From positions 7,821-19,294 of the forward strand of contig PNBM01000222.1 of assembly GCA_003135995.1 (NCBI GenBank): a stretch of DNA of 11,474 nucleotides. Reading direction: 5' to 3'. Shown in pieces: positions 1 to 7,184 of this stretch; the first letter of the stretch is position 1, and every line of letters begins with the position of its first letter. Under the pieces are notes generated by a model that did no database searches, was not told where the DNA came from, and worked only from the letters and a program-made list of their open reading frames with translations. This stretch comes from Ignavibacteriota bacterium. GTDB taxonomy: Bacteria > Bacteroidota > Ignavibacteria > Tepidaquicellales > Tepidaquicellaceae. The position numbers and the translations under genes were made by a program.

Positions 1-243
1 TATCCGAATCCGTTTAACCCTGTCACGAATATAAAATTCCAGATACCGAAGAATGGATTTGTAGAAATAAAAATTTATGATGTACTTGGAAGGCTTGTCA
101 ATACCTTAGTTAATAAAGAACTGACGGTCGGCACTTATGAAACGAACTGGAATGCGGGTTCATTCTCGAGTGGTGTTTATTTTTATACTCTGGAAGTGAA
201 CGGAGTAAAGATACAAACAAAATCGATGGCTTTAATCAAGTAA
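1..243 (+). CDS. C-terminal fragment of a secreted protein with T9SS type A sorting domain
   Basis: The frame is open from base 1 and ends at TAA 241-243, giving the last 80 residues of a protein whose start lies outside the window. It opens with YPNPFNPVTNIKFQIP and continues through a conserved core (IKIYDVLGRLV, then a G-x-Y-x-x-x-W-N turn, then SSGVYFYTLEVNG) to a C-terminal KSMALIK. This matches the type IX secretion C-terminal sorting domain (Por_Secre_tail/TIGR04183-like): a beta-sandwich recognised at the outer membrane and usually cleaved after export. The NPFNP-x-T-x-I start is especially common in Ignavibacteria and relatives. The catalytic or binding part is not visible, so the function of the protein is unknown; only its secretion route can be inferred. 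No clear terminator follows; a 7-nt repeat tract starts 7 bp after the stop. Confidence 0.9.
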   Translation, partial: YPNPFNPVTNIKFQIPKNGFVEIKIYDVLGRLVNTLVNKELTVGTYETNWNAGSFSSGVYFYTLEVNGVKIQTKSMALIK

Positions 244-250
244 TAAAGTC

Positions 251-271
251 ATAAATGTTAAATGTTAAAGC
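251..271 (+). repeat. Left inverted-repeat arm of four-helix-bundle cassette 1
   Basis: The arm is built from 7-nt units (ATAAATG, TTAAATG, TTAAAGC). It is the exact reverse complement of the right arm at 790-817 except that the right arm carries one extra TTAAATG unit. The two arms enclose the gene at 388-747. The identical ends (ATAAATG and TTAAAGC) make a chance match from AT-richness unlikely. If transcribed through, the arms could pair and close a stem around the gene. Confidence 0.75.
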
Positions 272-330
272 TAAAAACTAAAAACTAAAAACAAAAACTA
301 AAAAGTAAAATCTAAAGTTAAAATTAAAAG
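271..330 (+). repeat. Degenerate heptanucleotide tract, unit CTAAAAA
   Basis: Directly after the left arm come three consecutive CTAAAAA units, then decaying versions (CAAAAA, CTAAAAA, GTAAAAT, CTAAAG, TTAAAAT, TAAAAG). The 7-nt period matches the flanking arm although the unit sequence differs. It resembles short tandemly repeated heptamers described from cyanobacteria; the relationship is by analogy only. The remaining bases up to 387 are very AT-rich and show no confident promoter. Confidence 0.6.
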
Positions 331-387
331 CTTAATTCTTAAAGTTAAATATTAATTGTTAAATTTTTTAAATTATTTTTTATCAAA

Positions 388-747
388 ATGTATGATAAAG
401 ATAATATAATTAAAGATAAAACATATAAGTTTGCTATAAGGATAATCAATTTATTTAAATATTTGTGTTACGAGAAAAACGAAAATGTTTTATCGAAACG
501 AATATTAAGATGCGGAACATCAGTCGGGGCTAATATTGAAGAAGCAGTTGGCGCGATAAGTAAAAAGGATTTTTTAAATAAAGTCTATATTGCACACAAA
601 GAAGCCAGAGAAACATCATATTGGATTCGATTACTTACTGATACAAAATATTTAGATAAAAAATCTTCTGATTCATTATTATTTGATTGTGATGAGATAA
701 TTAAAATAACCGGTAAAATTATTTCAACTGCTAAAAAGAATAGTTAG
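388..747 (+). CDS. Four-helix bundle protein (S23/IVP family), cassette 1
   Basis: A 119-residue, all-helical, soluble protein. The diagnostic motif GTSVGANIEEA lies around residues 43-53 and a second family motif, ARETSYWIRLL, around residues 73-83. These place it in the four-helix-bundle family (TIGR02436/PF05635) first found as ORFs inside 23S rRNA intervening sequences of Leptospira and Coxiella; the same fold is used by the Avd accessory protein of diversity-generating retroelements. The proteins form basic pentameric barrels thought to bind nucleic acid; the cellular role of stand-alone members is unknown. No rRNA or reverse transcriptase is present here. The start ATG has no Shine-Dalgarno, as is common in this group. 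The gene lies between inverted heptamer-built arms (251-271 and 790-817) and is about 50% identical to a second copy at 7198-7557. Confidence 0.9.
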   Translation: MYDKDNIIKDKTYKFAIRIINLFKYLCYEKNENVLSKRILRCGTSVGANIEEAVGAISKKDFLNKVYIAHKEARETSYWIRLLTDTKYLDKKSSDSLLFDCDEIIKITGKIISTAKKNS

Positions 748-789
748 AATTACGATAATAAATGTGACTAATTTTTAGATAGGTTGTTT

Positions 790-817
790 GCTTTAACATT
801 TAACATTTAACATTTAT
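790..817 (-). repeat. Right inverted-repeat arm of four-helix-bundle cassette 1
   Basis: A 28-nt arm whose reverse complement reads ATAAATG, TTAAATG, TTAAATG, TTAAAGC: the left arm (251-271) plus one additional heptamer. It starts 43 bp after the stop of the four-helix-bundle gene. The difference of exactly one unit suggests copy-number slippage in one arm after the two were made. Confidence 0.75.
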
Positions 818-901
818 CGCTTGAAAGAGGGGTAAATTAAAACTTTTTTTTAATAGCTTAAATTGTGTAATTTTACATATTAAACAACCAATAAATATAA
901 T

Positions 902-2290
902 ATGGCGAAAATATTAGTAGTAGATGATGAAATCACTTCTATAGTTATCATGAAGAAGGTCCTCGAAGATGCGGGGCACACCGTAACTACTGTATCTGAT
1001 GGTAACAAGGCTATTGAGAAAATAAAGGAATTTAAATATGACATTTTATTGACGGATTTCAATATGCCCGGAATGAACGGTATTGAATTAACCGAACTTG
1101 CTTTGAGGATTGAGCCGGATTTTATAGTCATATTGATAACAGCATTTGCAACCATACGTTCGGCTGTAGATGCTATCAAATTGGGTGCATTCGATTATTT
1201 AACAAAACCCATAGATAAGGAAGAGTTGCTTCTTGCAGTCCATAGGGGTCTGGAAAGAATTTCACTAATGCATGAAAATATTTTACTAAAACAAAAACTT
1301 GAACAAGTCGGAGATGTAGTAAAAGATGCTGATGATGAATATGGTACGGCAAGTAAGATTGTAAAATCGATGTTAACGGAGGCAAAGAAAGTAGCAAAGA
1401 CTGATGCAACGATTTTAATTACAGGATTAAACGGAACCGGAAAAGAAGTATTGGCAAAATATATTCATAAGAACAGTACAAGAAAGGAACAGCAGTTTGT
1501 AGTTCTGAATTGTGCTGCAATTCCGACACAGCTACTCGAATCTGAATTATTCGGGCATGTTAAAGGTTCTTTTACGGGTGCTATAAAAGATCATAAAGGA
1601 TATTTTGAAATTGCTGATAACGGTACGATTTTTCTTGATGAAATTGCTGAAATCGATACATTGATGCAAATAAAGCTCTTACGAGTATTACAGGAAAGAG
1701 AATTTTCCAAAGTAGGAGATACAAGGACCCAATCAACAAATGTAAGAATAATAGCTGCAACGAATCAGGAGTTAAAGAAAATGATAGCCGAAGGAAAATT
1801 CAGAGAAGATTTATATTACAGGTTAAATGTTTTTGAATTCCATCTTTTAAGTTTAAAGGAAAGAACAGAAGATATTGAATATTATTTCGGAAAATTCCTT
1901 AAAGATTTTTGTGATAAAAATAAAAAGCCGGTGCCTGCCGTGGATAAATCCACAAAAGATATTCTTTTATCTTATTCCTGGCCCGGCAATATCAGGGAAT
2001 TGAAAAATGTGGTTGAACGTGTTTCGATATTAGCTGAAAATTCAAAAATCACACCGGACCTTTTACCGTTAAATTTATTGGGTGTTATTAATGAAAAAAA
2101 ATATTCCGAGGATTATAATGATAATAAAGAAGAAACCATAAAAGAATTTGAGATTAATTTTATCAAAAAGCATTTGAAAATACACAAAGGAAATGTTGCA
2201 GCGACGGCAAAGGCAATTAATTTTCATCCTGTGAGTTTAAGACAGAAGATTTCAAAACTGGGCATTGACCCACGTGATTATAAATATTGA
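902..2290 (+). CDS. Sigma-54-dependent response regulator (NtrC family)
   Basis: A 462-residue cytoplasmic transcription activator with three domains. Receiver, residues 1-120: acidic pair D8/D9, phospho-acceptor D52, T80 and K102 all present. AAA+ sigma-54 interaction domain, about 150-370: Walker A GLNGTGKE (175-182), the sigma-54 contact loop as GSFTGA (222-227, a one-residue variant of GAFTGA), Walker B GTIFLDEI (241-248), sensor I near N288, arginine fingers R301/R307, and sensor II WPGNIREL (360-367). Fis-type helix-turn-helix, about 420-460. Such proteins use ATP hydrolysis to open promoters held by sigma-54 RNA polymerase. The kinase partner is probably the hybrid kinase at 4184-6964 via the Hpt protein at 3495-3857. 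A sigma-54 promoter candidate lies in the same window (4020-4035). The start ATG lacks a Shine-Dalgarno; the receiver begins at once, so this start is secure. The gene probably leads an operon with hpd and hpt. Confidence 0.95.
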   Translation: MAKILVVDDEITSIVIMKKVLEDAGHTVTTVSDGNKAIEKIKEFKYDILLTDFNMPGMNGIELTELALRIEPDFIVILITAFATIRSAVDAIKLGAFDYLTKPIDKEELLLAVHRGLERISLMHENILLKQKLEQVGDVVKDADDEYGTASKIVKSMLTEAKKVAKTDATILITGLNGTGKEVLAKYIHKNSTRKEQQFVVLNCAAIPTQLLESELFGHVKGSFTGAIKDHKGYFEIADNGTIFLDEIAEIDTLMQIKLLRVLQEREFSKVGDTRTQSTNVRIIAATNQELKKMIAEGKFREDLYYRLNVFEFHLLSLKERTEDIEYYFGKFLKDFCDKNKKPVPAVDKSTKDILLSYSWPGNIRELKNVVERVSILAENSKITPDLLPLNLLGVINEKKYSEDYNDNKEETIKEFEINFIKKHLKIHKGNVAATAKAINFHPVSLRQKISKLGIDPRDYKY

Positions 2291-2350
2291 TAAGGCATTT
2301 TTTATTGAATTACATTGTTTAAACCATAGAAAAAATAATAAAATAAAAAT

Positions 2351-3475
2351 ATGGATTTAGACAAAAGAAATAACGGCAAAAATGATTTCTTACCTTTAAA
2401 AGGAATAGATCATCTGGAATTTTATGTTGGTAATGCGAAGCAATCTTCGGTATATTATCAATATGTAATGGGTTTTAAGTTAACCGCATACAGCGGTTTG
2501 GAAACGGGTAATAAAAATTCTTCGAAGTATTTGCTTGAGCAAGGAAAAATCCGGTTTGTATTAACTTCTCCATTACAAAATGAAGGAGAAATACCGGAAC
2601 ATATTAAATTGCATGGAGATGGTGTAAAGGATATTGCGTTTGAAGTTGATGATTCAGAAAAGTCATTTATTGAATCTACAAAAAGAGGTGCTGTACCGGT
2701 TTTAAAGCCTACAGAATTCAGCGATGAAAACGGCAAAATTATTAAATCATCTATAAAAACTTACGGAGACACAATACACAGTTTTATAGAAAGAAAAAAT
2801 TACAAAGGAATTTTTCTGCCTGGTTTTATTCAACCCGGCAGTCGTTCAATCGAAAATATTGAAAGCGTGGGATTGAGGTCAATAGACCATATAGTTGGTA
2901 ATGTTGAACTCGGTTATATGAACGATTGGATTAAATTTTACGGCGAGACTATGGGATTCAGCCAGTTGATTTCTTTTGATGATAAAGATATTTCCACAGA
3001 GTATACTGCCTTGATGAGCAAGGTAATGCAAAATGGAACAGGAAAGATAAAATTTCCTATTAACGAGCCGGCAAAAGGAAAAAAGAAATCACAGATTGAA
3101 GAGTATATAGATTTTTATAAATCCGCAGGCGTGCAGCATATAGCATTAACATCGGCTAATATTCTGGAAACAGTAGAAGCTTTAAACCGACGCGGAATAT
3201 TATTTTTATCCGTACCTGAATCTTACTATGAGACGCTGGAAGATAGAATCGGAAAAATCGATGAAGATATTCCAAAATTAAAGAAATTAAATATTCTGGT
3301 AGATAAAGATGAAGACGGATATTTATTACAAATATTTTCGAAACCCGTACAGGACAGACCAACACTTTTTTTTGAAGTGATTCAAAGAAAAGGTGCAAGA
3401 AGTTTTGGGAAGGGGAATTTCAAGGCATTATTCGAAGCAATTGAAAGGGAACAGGATTTAAGAGGAACTCTTTAA
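2351..3475 (+). CDS. hpd: 4-hydroxyphenylpyruvate dioxygenase
   Basis: A 374-residue non-haem Fe(II) enzyme that converts 4-hydroxyphenylpyruvate, the tyrosine transamination product, plus O2 to homogentisate and CO2. It consists of two vicinal-oxygen-chelate domains (about 15-150 and 175-345). The iron ligands are all visible in the catalytic C-terminal half: H180 (SIDHIVGNV), H263 (GVQHIALTS) and E342 (FFEVIQRKGARSFG). Other family signatures include SFDDKDISTEYTALMSKVM, the FPINEPA loop, PESYYETL, and GNFKALFEAIEREQ near the end. Length is typical. Homogentisate normally feeds tyrosine catabolism through homogentisate 1,2-dioxygenase, which is not in this window, or can oxidise to pyomelanin. 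The gene starts 60 bp after the sigma-54 regulator and stops 19 bp before the Hpt gene, so it is probably co-transcribed with signalling genes, an odd context for a catabolic enzyme. Confidence 0.96.
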   Translation: MDLDKRNNGKNDFLPLKGIDHLEFYVGNAKQSSVYYQYVMGFKLTAYSGLETGNKNSSKYLLEQGKIRFVLTSPLQNEGEIPEHIKLHGDGVKDIAFEVDDSEKSFIESTKRGAVPVLKPTEFSDENGKIIKSSIKTYGDTIHSFIERKNYKGIFLPGFIQPGSRSIENIESVGLRSIDHIVGNVELGYMNDWIKFYGETMGFSQLISFDDKDISTEYTALMSKVMQNGTGKIKFPINEPAKGKKKSQIEEYIDFYKSAGVQHIALTSANILETVEALNRRGILFLSVPESYYETLEDRIGKIDEDIPKLKKLNILVDKDEDGYLLQIFSKPVQDRPTLFFEVIQRKGARSFGKGNFKALFEAIEREQDLRGTL

Positions 3476-3494
3476 TAAATTTAAATAAAATATT

Positions 3495-3857
3495 ATGGAA
3501 ACAGATAAAAGTACGTATCTGGATTTAGATGTCATAAATAATTTAAAAGAGCTTGGAGGGGAAGACGGGGACGCATTTTTTAAAGAAATAATAGGATTAT
3601 ATAACGACCAGTACCCCGAATTATTCAAAAATATAAAAGCAAATGCAATTTTAAAAGAGCCGCTGAAACTCTCTCAGGCTGCGCACGCTTTAAAAGGTGC
3701 AAGTTTAAATATCGGGGCGAAAGAAATCGCGTCCATTTGTAAAGACATCGAATTAAGTGGTAAAAATAACGATTTAAACAATATTTCGGAAAAAATTTAT
3801 CAACTTGAAGCGAAATATTCTGAAACTATGAAAATTATAAGTGATTTAATAAAATAG
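3495..3857 (+). CDS. Stand-alone Hpt (histidine phosphotransfer) protein
   Basis: A 120-residue soluble helical protein. The phosphotransfer motif is intact: AAHALKGASLNIGA, with the phosphorylatable His64 followed by the expected K67-G68. Proteins of this kind carry a phosphoryl group between the receiver of a hybrid kinase and the receiver of a response regulator. The closest visible relative is the C-terminal domain of the hybrid kinase encoded next (residues about 825-926): 9 of 14 residues match around the active site, but there the histidine is replaced by tyrosine. This suggests the protein supplies in trans the step that the kinase has lost. It lies 19 bp after hpd and probably belongs to the regulator-hpd-hpt operon. 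Partner assignment is inference from gene order and domain logic. Confidence 0.9.
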   Translation: METDKSTYLDLDVINNLKELGGEDGDAFFKEIIGLYNDQYPELFKNIKANAILKEPLKLSQAAHALKGASLNIGAKEIASICKDIELSGKNNDLNNISEKIYQLEAKYSETMKIISDLIK

Positions 3858-3892
3858 TCATTAGATACTCAAGTTTAATATTTAAAAACAAA

Positions 3893-3941
3893 AACTTCAG
3901 AAATTTAGATTTTACTTATTTTTTTATTCCTTTCTGAAGTT
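3893..3941. promoter_or_regulatory. 11-bp inverted repeat: weak terminator or upstream activator site
   Basis: AACTTCAGAAA (3893-3903) and TTTCTGAAGTT (3931-3941) are perfect reverse complements separated by 27 nt. It begins 36 bp after the Hpt stop, so it may form a long-loop hairpin ending the upstream operon, though no T-run follows directly. Alternatively its centre (about 3917) lies some 130 bp before the predicted start from the sigma-54 promoter at 4020-4035, a usual distance for enhancer sites of NtrC-type regulators. The 27-nt gap is wide for a single dimer site. The sequence does not decide between the two readings. Confidence 0.4.
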
Positions 3942-4019
3942 CAGGCTAAAAAGCTTGTAATTAAGCTGAATTCAATTAAATCAAGAAATTCTTCTCAAAA
4001 CTAAAAATTTAATTAATAT

Positions 4020-4035
4020 TGGTATGCTATTTGCC
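4020..4035 (+). promoter_or_regulatory. Sigma-54 (-24/-12) promoter for the hybrid kinase gene
   Basis: TGGTATGCTATTTGCC fits the sigma-54 consensus TGGYAYR-N4-TTGCW at every constrained position except the last. GG (4021-4022) and GC (4033-4034) are exactly 12 bp apart, as required. Transcription would begin near 4046, leaving a leader of about 138 nt before the ATG at 4184. The same window encodes a sigma-54 activator, which raises the likelihood that this is functional. The rest of the 326-bp gap between 3858 and 4183 holds only the inverted repeat at 3893-3941 and a short dyad at 4070-4087. Confidence 0.65.
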
Positions 4036-4069
4036 TGTTTGTTATTAAGAGATAGGAAATATGTGCAAA

Positions 4070-4087
4070 GAACATAGAATAATGTTC
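4070..4087. promoter_or_regulatory. Short dyad in the leader of the hybrid kinase transcript
   Basis: GAACAT (4070-4075) and ATGTTC (4082-4087) form a perfect 6-bp inverted repeat around a 6-nt spacer, about 25 bp after the predicted sigma-54 start. It could be an operator half-site pair or a weak RNA hairpin. In such AT-rich sequence a chance origin is quite possible. Confidence 0.2.
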
Positions 4088-4183
4088 ATTTTAAGTTATT
4101 AAATTGATTATTTGAGTTGGGTATTTTGGGAGAAAATAGTAAACTTAAATAAAATATAGTTTGCATACTATTAATATCCAAAA

Positions 4184-6964
4184 ATGCGTAAAAATATGAA
4201 AAATATCACACTAATAGAACAGCTAAAAACGATGTTACAGATTGAGAATACAGAACAACTTCAGTTAACTCTTTCCTGGATAAAAGAAATAAATTCGTTT
4301 ATTAAAGTACCCGAGTATGCAAAAGATTTTCTTATAAATTTACAAAATCTTTTTGAAGATGTAGATGAAACGTATACAAAATACGAAGCTGAAATCATGC
4401 AAAAAATCAGAAGTTTGCAATTGATAGCAGATGATTTAAAAAATTCAAATGAGCTTTTATATGCGGAATCAAAGAAACAAAAATATTTACTTTTTTCATT
4501 AAGAGACATTGCAAAATATTTATATAAAAATAAGGGAATAGATAAACAACAATTAGATGAGTTAAATATAGAACAACTGGTAGATTTAGTTACAAAATAT
4601 ATAGAACAAAAAGATGTAGAAGATGGGAAAATGCTTTTTGTTGATGAAAAATTTAAATTTTTTGCTAATAATTTGCAGGATGTTGTTTTCCAGACAGATG
4701 AAAAAGGGAAATGGGTTTTTATAAATTCTTACTGGACTGATATTACAGGGTGGACACACGAAGAATCACTCGGAAAATCATACAGAAGCTTCATTCATCC
4801 GGATGATTTAAATATTAATGATTCAAATTTTGAGCAAATACTTCAAAAAAGGACTAATTTTAACAGATACCAGGTAAGAATCAGGACTAAGGCAGGAAAC
4901 TTTATATGGGTAGAAGCTTATTCGAAATTGTTTTACAGCGAAAGCGGAAAAATACTCGGATTATACGGAATTTATACGGATATTACGGACAGGAAAAATT
5001 CCGAATTGGAATTAATTAAAACTAAAGAAACGGCAGAAGAGGCAGCAAGAGCAAAATCTGAATTTTTAGCAACGATGAGTCACGAAATCAGAACGCCGAT
5101 GAACGGAGTTCTTGGTATGACAGGTCTTTTACTTGAAACTAATTTAACACCCGAACAACGCGAATATATAGAAACCATAAGAGTAAGCGGTGATACTTTA
5201 CTGACTCTCATAAATGATATACTTGATTTTTCTAAGATAGAATCGGGTAAAATGGAGCTTGAAGAAAACCCGTTTGAAATAAAAGAATGCATCGAAGATG
5301 CTTTCGAATTATTGGCTCCTGAAGCTGTTAAGAAAAGATTAGATTTATTGCACCTGATTAATTCTGATGTTCCTGATTTTATTATAGGAGATGTTACGAG
5401 ATTAAGACAGGTCCTTGTGAACCTCGTAAATAATGCAATAAAATTCACCGAGAAAGGTGAAATATTCGTAAGCGTTGATAAAATACAACAGGAAGATAAT
5501 GATATTGTTCTTCAATATTCTGTTAAAGATTCAGGAATCGGTATTCCAAATGATAAATTACAAAAAATATTTCAGTCATTTACTCAGGTTGATTCATCAA
5601 CAACAAGAAAATATGGCGGAACTGGACTCGGTCTTGCAATCTGTAAAAGACTGGTAGAATTAATGGGCGGTAAAATATGGGTTGAAAGTGTAAAAGGAGA
5701 GGGCTCAACATTTTATTTTACTATTAAAACAAAAATCTCACACATCAATCCGCCGAAAATATTTCTGAAATCGTCATTACCTGCTTTAAAGAATAAAAGG
5801 GTATTAATAGTCGATGATAATGATACAAATTTACAAATTCTGACTCTGCAGTGCAGAAACTGGGGTATGATTCCAAGAGCCGCATCGAGAGGCGAAGACG
5901 CCCTTGCATGGTTAGCGAATAATGATCCGTTTGATATTGCAATTCTCGATATGCTCATGCCTGAAATGGATGGTATGGAGCTATCCAGAAGAATACGTGA
6001 ATTAAGAACTAAAGAAGAACTTCCTATTATAATGCTGACGTCGGCAGGAACTCTGGACGTAGATAAGTCAGAAACTAAAATCCTTTTGTCGGCTTTAGTT
6101 TCGAAACCGATTAAACAATCACAGTTATATAATATAATTGTGAATACAATATTAAAAGATGATAAGATTGAAATTGAGAAAGAAAAGAATGTTGTATTAA
6201 ATAAAGAATTATCGAAATCATTTCCTATAAAAATACTCGTTGCGGAAGACAACATAATTAATCAGAAATTAATTCTTAAAATTCTATCTCAGCTGGGTTA
6301 CAAAGCTGATGTAGTTGGTAATGGTATAGAAGTGATTGAGACTCTGAAAAGACAGAGATACGATTTAATATTAATGGATATTCAAATGCCGGAAATGGAT
6401 GGATTGGAAGCAACAAGATATATTAATGCGAACTGGAAAAGTGACGAGAAACCGACAATCGTTGCAATGACTGCGAATGTAATGCACGGAGATAAAGATA
6501 AGTGCATCAATGCAGGTATGGACGATTATCTCGGTAAGCCTGTCCTGATTGAAGACGTACAAAAAATTATTATCAAATGGGCAAATTTTGCAAAGACACG
6601 CAAAGTTGTTAAAAGAAGAAATATTAAAACAAGTCTGATGCTCGATTCAGATATAATATACGGATTGAAGGAACTTGATGACAGTAATAATTTTAAAGAA
6701 GTAATTAATTTATATCTTGAAGTTGCACCTGCGTTAATAGACGATATCAAGTTATCTTTTAAGAAACAGGAATTCGATAATCTGAAAAAATCTGCTTATA
6801 ATTTGAAAAGAGCAAGTTTGAATTTAGGAGCAAACAGGCTCGCAGAAGTATGTTTAAAAGTGGAAGCAATTAATGGAAACCATAGCTACGAAGAACTTGC
6901 ACAGTTAATAGAAAGGCTTGATAATATTTATAAACTTACTCATGAAGAGTTGAAACAGCTTTAG
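4184..6964 (+). CDS. Soluble hybrid histidine kinase: PAS-HisKA-HATPase-REC-REC-degenerate Hpt
   Basis: A 926-residue phosphorelay kinase with no membrane segment, so it senses a cytoplasmic signal. Residues 1-155 are helical with a coiled-coil-like stretch (FEDVDETYTKYE region) and no recognised ligand domain. PAS, about 156-272, ends in DITDRK. HisKA has SHEIRTPMNG with phospho-acceptor H300. The ATPase domain has its N box near N417, DSGIGIP from D449, and GGTGLGL from G478. REC1 is complete: D544/D545, D589, T619, K641. REC2 is complete: E688/D689, D732, T763, K785. The C-terminal 100 residues align with an Hpt domain, but the active-site motif reads AYNLKRASLNLGA: His is replaced by Tyr872 and the following Gly by Arg876. 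That domain cannot accept phosphate, so transfer probably goes through the separate Hpt protein upstream. A sigma-54 promoter candidate precedes the gene. ATG 4184 was chosen; ATG 4196 is an equally possible start, and neither has a Shine-Dalgarno. Confidence 0.95.
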   Translation: MRKNMKNITLIEQLKTMLQIENTEQLQLTLSWIKEINSFIKVPEYAKDFLINLQNLFEDVDETYTKYEAEIMQKIRSLQLIADDLKNSNELLYAESKKQKYLLFSLRDIAKYLYKNKGIDKQQLDELNIEQLVDLVTKYIEQKDVEDGKMLFVDEKFKFFANNLQDVVFQTDEKGKWVFINSYWTDITGWTHEESLGKSYRSFIHPDDLNINDSNFEQILQKRTNFNRYQVRIRTKAGNFIWVEAYSKLFYSESGKILGLYGIYTDITDRKNSELELIKTKETAEEAARAKSEFLATMSHEIRTPMNGVLGMTGLLLETNLTPEQREYIETIRVSGDTLLTLINDILDFSKIESGKMELEENPFEIKECIEDAFELLAPEAVKKRLDLLHLINSDVPDFIIGDVTRLRQVLVNLVNNAIKFTEKGEIFVSVDKIQQEDNDIVLQYSVKDSGIGIPNDKLQKIFQSFTQVDSSTTRKYGGTGLGLAICKRLVELMGGKIWVESVKGEGSTFYFTIKTKISHINPPKIFLKSSLPALKNKRVLIVDDNDTNLQILTLQCRNWGMIPRAASRGEDALAWLANNDPFDIAILDMLMPEMDGMELSRRIRELRTKEELPIIMLTSAGTLDVDKSETKILLSALVSKPIKQSQLYNIIVNTILKDDKIEIEKEKNVVLNKELSKSFPIKILVAEDNIINQKLILKILSQLGYKADVVGNGIEVIETLKRQRYDLILMDIQMPEMDGLEATRYINANWKSDEKPTIVAMTANVMHGDKDKCINAGMDDYLGKPVLIEDVQKIIIKWANFAKTRKVVKRRNIKTSLMLDSDIIYGLKELDDSNNFKEVINLYLEVAPALIDDIKLSFKKQEFDNLKKSAYNLKRASLNLGANRLAEVCLKVEAINGNHSYEELAQLIERLDNIYKLTHEELKQL

Positions 6965-7020
6965 TTCTAACCAATTAACTGCAATATATATTTATAGTTT
7001 ATACTTGCTTAATTAGTGAG

Positions 7021-7054
7021 AATTCTGAATTATAGATTCTGAATGCTGAATTAA
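7021..7054 (+). repeat. Left inverted-repeat arm of four-helix-bundle cassette 2 (copy A)
   Basis: A 34-nt arm read as 7-nt units: ATTCTGA, ATTATAG, ATTCTGA, ATGCTGA. Its reverse complement occurs at 7605-7638 with 32 of 34 bases matching (the difference is ATAG against ATGA). The arms enclose the gene at 7198-7557. A shortened direct copy (B) follows at 7074-7113. Confidence 0.8.
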
Positions 7055-7056
7055 AA

Positions 7057-7072
7057 GCAAGAACGGTCTTGC
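7057..7072. repeat. Small hairpin between repeat copies A and B
   Basis: GCAAGA (7057-7062) and TCTTGC (7067-7072) pair perfectly around ACGG. The hairpin lies between the two direct copies of the AATTCTGAATT repeat. Its first half (GCAAGAAC) is echoed by GTAAGAAC at the end of copy B, so it seems to be part of the duplicated unit. Confidence 0.4.
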
Positions 7073-7073
7073 A

Positions 7074-7113
7074 AATTCTGAATTATGAATTCTGAATTAA
7101 AAAAAGTAAGAAC
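7074..7113 (+). repeat. Second direct copy (B) of the cassette 2 repeat
   Basis: This copy matches 7021-7064 closely but lacks one heptamer (TGCTGAA) and ends in GTAAGAAC rather than GCAAGAAC. Together A and B form a tandem duplication of about 40-44 nt upstream of the second four-helix-bundle gene. The loss of exactly one 7-nt unit parallels the one-unit difference between the arms of cassette 1. Confidence 0.65.
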
Positions 7114-7184
7114 AATTTCTATAATTGTGAATTAAATACTTAAAATAAAGGCATTCATTTATATTTAAGAATTATAAATAATGA

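Noticed and set aside
251..330. CRISPR array
   Set aside because: Repeat units are 7 nt and contiguous, without unique spacers, and no cas gene is present.
251..817. 23S rRNA intervening sequence
   Set aside because: No rRNA sequence flanks the cassette; the neighbours are protein genes.
2294..2308. Sigma-54-like sequence AGGCAT...TTGA just before hpd
   Set aside because: GG and the TTG element are one base too far apart and the required C of the -12 element is A; it also overlaps the end of the regulator gene region.
4157..4168. TATAGTTTGCAT as a Bacteroidota-type -7 element close to the kinase start
   Set aside because: The spacing does not match TAnnTTTG, no -33 element is evident, and transcription would begin only about 10 nt before the ATG.
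5713..6255. A 180-codon open frame on the minus strand inside the hybrid kinase gene
   Set aside because: It lies opposite the REC1 region of a gene with clear homology; the translation shows no recognisable motif and the frame is a by-product of AT-rich codons.
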